DNA from: Gordionus sp. m RMFG-2023
Taxonomy: Eukaryota; Nematomorpha; Gordioida; Chordodea; Parachordodidae
Direction of reading: 5' to 3'
Assembly: GCF_954871325.1 (NCBI RefSeq)
Contig: NC_088775.1
Coordinates: 89,720,805-89,784,804 of the forward strand
Length of the DNA stretch: 64,000 bases
Numbering within the stretch: position 1 is the first letter of the stretch; every line of letters begins with the position of its first letter. Both the position numbers and the translations under genes were made by a program. The notes below the pieces were generated by a model. The model did no database searches. It saw only the letters and a list, made by a program, of their open reading frames with translations, and had not been told where the DNA came from. Shown here one piece after another: positions 61,198-64,000 of the stretch.

Positions 61198-61369
61198 AAT
61201 ATAACTAATTTTTATCTTGAATGATTTTATTAAAAAATATACAATAAGGTTAACAATGAATCTGCAATTTTTTTTAATTATCAATTGAATACAAGCTTAA
61301 ATTAAATAACGAAAATGTGGTTATTTATAATTTTTACAAGTTTTGAATAAAACATTGTAATAATCGGGG

Positions 61370-62607
61370 ATGACAATTATTTCAGATATAGTATTTTTAT
61401 CTTATAGTTATTTATTAGAATCTTCCTCGAAGTTTGGATCGGATGTATTCTCCAGATATATTCTGGTGGCTACTATGATTTCTTACTCTCTTTATTTTCT
61501 CCTTTCTTATGGATCTTTATTCATCTCGATATTCCAGTAAGAAAAAAGAAGCAAAATTTATCATTTCTTTCCAATTTTTATAATTTTCTCGTTTTCCTTA
61601 TATATTAAAATTAATAAAACTGTAAATATTATTCGTTAATTTTATTTTAGGATCTCGGACCTTATTATTTTAAGTCGGATTTGCATAAGCTTATTTTCAA
61701 TAATAATATTTGGATCTCAACCTAAAGTGTCATACTATTCGGACAAATTTTTATTTGCTAGAAACTGGATACAAAACAAGTCAGTTATTATAATCGTTTT
61801 CGTTTCTCACTCTAACTATCTATCTTATGAATTTAAAAATGCTCTAAAATATTAAAAATCTTCAATTTTGATTAAAATTTTTCAAATTTTTTCATGAATT
61901 ATTTTTAAAAAGATGTTTATCTTCTTTAAGGTCAAATTTGTCAACTTGTAAGATATTTTGCTCAAAGTTTTGAGATATTATTTAAGACATTGATTTTAGG
62001 TATCGCATATTGCAACGATGCCATAAGTCTATCTATTTCTCTTTATTGCTAAACACCATTAATTTATAAAGTTATTTGTTACAACCATAGATATACAAAA
62101 ATGGCAATATTATATCTCTCATGTCTTATATTTTAAAATACGATCAAAGGTTAGTCAATTTTAAAATTATTTGGGAAAATAAAAACTATTATAGAGTTTT
62201 GTTTTTTATTTTGTCTGTTTTTTTAGAAACTCAATAAAAAAACCCGGGTTTAGGGATCATAATCCTAAATATCTTAGGATTTTGTGAAATATTCTCCAAA
62301 ACCCGTTCCTCAACTTATAAATAAAAATGTCATTATTTCTACCTTAATAAATAATGTCAATAAAATTCTTTTATGTTCCCTCATGGTATTTCACTGCTTA
62401 ATTATTTTCCTAAATGTTCTTCGTTCAATGATTCCGTAAGTGAGTAAAAAATTATTTTTGTAGATAAGAATGCATTGAATAATTGTTTTCTATGTCCTAT
62501 AAAATACCAAACATGTTCTCCCAAAAAGTTAGAATGTTTGTTACTAAAAAAAATATTTTCAATTGTCATCGATAAGAATTTCTAGGAATATATATTCGGT
62601 CTTTTAA
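61370..62607 (+). CDS. Candidate small membrane protein, 7 exons, unrecognised
   Basis: Reading from ATG 61370, exons 61370-61536, 61651-61779, 61931-61947, 62000-62026, 62091-62149, 62278-62435 and 62586-62607 join in phase with GT-AG ends and give 579 nt, 192 residues and a stop. The first two exons and exon 6 look convincingly coding. Hydrophobic segments: YILVATMISYSLYFLLSYGS (about residues 32-52), LIILSRICISLFSIIIFG (about 60-77) and ILLCSLMVFHCLIIFLNVL near the C-terminus. The layout resembles, weakly, the C-terminal membrane region of P5-type ATPases (ATP13A), but I do not claim that. The 17- and 27-nt exons and the last exon are speculative. Confidence 0.4.
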
Positions 62608-62748
62608 AAACCGGTCCTACGTCAACCCAATGGAAGCTCAGAATTAAATAATAATTGATTATGGTTGCAAATGTTTTATTAAATAACATATTACATGATG
62701 ATAATAAAAATCAACAAAATTTTCACGCTTCGCAATGAATAACTAATT

Positions 62749-63105
62749 TTACAAATTTAATATAGTAGAAATATTGAATTCCTTTGAAACTGTTGTAACT
62801 ATTTTATTTAACTCCCATTTGATTTCAATTTTCGAAGAATTTTCGTCATTTACCTCTATAGTATAAACGTATGGGATATAAATGCCAATTTCTGGTATAT
62901 ACTCTGTAAGCTCACATATTTTCTTTTCATATTTGTAAATGATAGTTATATCGCATTTTACTGTTATGGTAACTAAGCAATTAAATGATACCTTTATTCC
63001 AACTATATAAATTTGAGGATTGAATTGTTCGAATACAAAATTATACTTCTTTTCAATAAAGTTAACTAATTTATAACTATTTATAGAACTATAAGTCAGA
63101 TAAAA
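62749..63105 (-). pseudogene. 3' fragment of the BTB-BACK family, copy C
   Basis: The - strand reads NSYKLVNFIEKKYNFVFEQF, NPQIYIVGIK, ITVKCDITIIYKYEKKIC, EIGIYIPYVYTIEVNDENSS and ends STILNL-stop, matching the last 115 residues of copy A without interruption. Homology begins abruptly mid-exon at about 63105 and continues into the 3' flank. It carries exactly the C-terminal domain that copy B lacks, but no start or BTB domain. Confidence 0.8.
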
Positions 63106-64000
63106 TAGTTATAACCAATTCAAATGATTGTATAATTTTTAGTATATTTTATATCTAAGAATGAGTTCCTAACACAATAATGATGGTTATTATAGACATT
63201 AAAATGATATTTGTGAGTATTTTATTGATATAATTTGCATCATTATAATGAGTCTTTGATAAATCAAAAGTTCAGTTTCATAATCGATTCTTATAGATTT
63301 TTAAATATTTTAGTGGGTTAGTTTTAGGTACATGCGTTAGATATTCTATTTGCACTATTATGATTTTTAAATATAGTTCTAAATATCACTAAAAGAATAC
63401 CTAATCAATCTAATTATTATTTGCATATTTTATTACCATAATGCAAAACAGCGCGCTACTTTTATAAAAAAAAGAACGACAGCGGTAGCTTGCTGCTCTC
63501 AATTTTATATAATAAATTTATAAAAAAGTTGTTAAAAGATATATATAATTTAATTCTAAAATCATATTTCATTTAATTTTTGAAAATTGAAATGTATATT
63601 TTAAAATCTGCATTATAAATCAAGTTTTCAAAGTAATTTAAAATTTCGGATATTGAAGATAATCTTCGATATAATTTCCCTGGAAAATGATGATAATATG
63701 GAATTTCGTATTCTTGAATTCGCAATATATTTTAATCTAGAAAAAATAAAAATTTTAAATCAGGTTATGTAAGATATGCCGGAATGTCTTATCATCGAGA
63801 AAGACTAGTAACTTCAACGAGGAAAGTAATATATCCTGAAAATTTAATATTGTATAAAAGCTGTATCTATAATAGGTTTTGAACTAGATAAGTTTATGAG
63901 ATTGATTTTCTAAACATTATATGTTTAAACAGATCATAAGATATTATTTAAGAATTATACATTATAATAAATAATTAATCTTAAAATTTAGTTTTATCAT
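63106..64000. other. AT-rich end of window
   Basis: No gene recognised. A short GC-richer segment lies at 63450-63500 (cagcgcgct ... agcggtagcttgctgctc). Confidence 0.3.

Overview
This window is strongly AT-rich animal DNA. The evidence is GT-AG introns of about 50 to 1,400 bases, a NUP88-type nucleoporin, a talin-like last exon, BTB-BACK genes, and many eukaryotic DNA transposons and LTR-type elements. Host proteins are recognisable but diverged and sometimes short (CEBPZ about 713 residues against about 1,050 in human), which suggests a fast-evolving, AT-rich invertebrate lineage. The species cannot be named from the sequence.

Left end, 1.4 to 13.9 kb, is the gene-rich part. A 12-exon CEBPZ/NOC1 (MAK21) ribosome-biogenesis gene on the + strand (1431-10223) lies tail to tail with a two-exon NUP88 gene on the - strand (13923-10732). 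CEBPZ introns carry several small inverted-repeat elements.

The middle, about 14 to 48 kb, is mostly mobile-element debris. It holds a 126-bp tandem array, a BTB-BACK gene on the - strand (15989-17104), an hAT-like miniature element carrying a tRNA-like sequence, a (GAAA)n microsatellite, a fresh 257-bp tandem duplication, an orphan talin-like exon, a deleted hAT element, a young Ty3/gypsy element with near-identical LTRs (32576-37350), a MULE relic, a broken BTB fragment, long foldback elements, and a Tc1/mariner relic with very long terminal inverted repeats.

The right end, about 48.8 to 64 kb, contains a complete multi-exon BTB-BACK gene on the + strand (48792-51353). This is an inverted duplicate of the 16-kb gene and shares its 5' flank and introns. 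Beyond it are nested inverted repeats, an ORF1/RNase H retroelement fossil, an orphan gag-like zinc-knuckle region whose LTR-like repeat is split by an hAT relic with an 8-bp target duplication, a candidate seven-exon membrane-protein gene (61370-62607), a perfect 165-bp miniature hAT with its target duplication, and a detached 3' fragment of the BTB family (62749-63105).

Functionally the host genes are housekeeping (60S pre-ribosome assembly, nuclear-pore export platform) plus a small local BTB family. The family has produced one full copy, one copy with a replaced C-terminus, and two fragments. No operon-like cooperation is implied.
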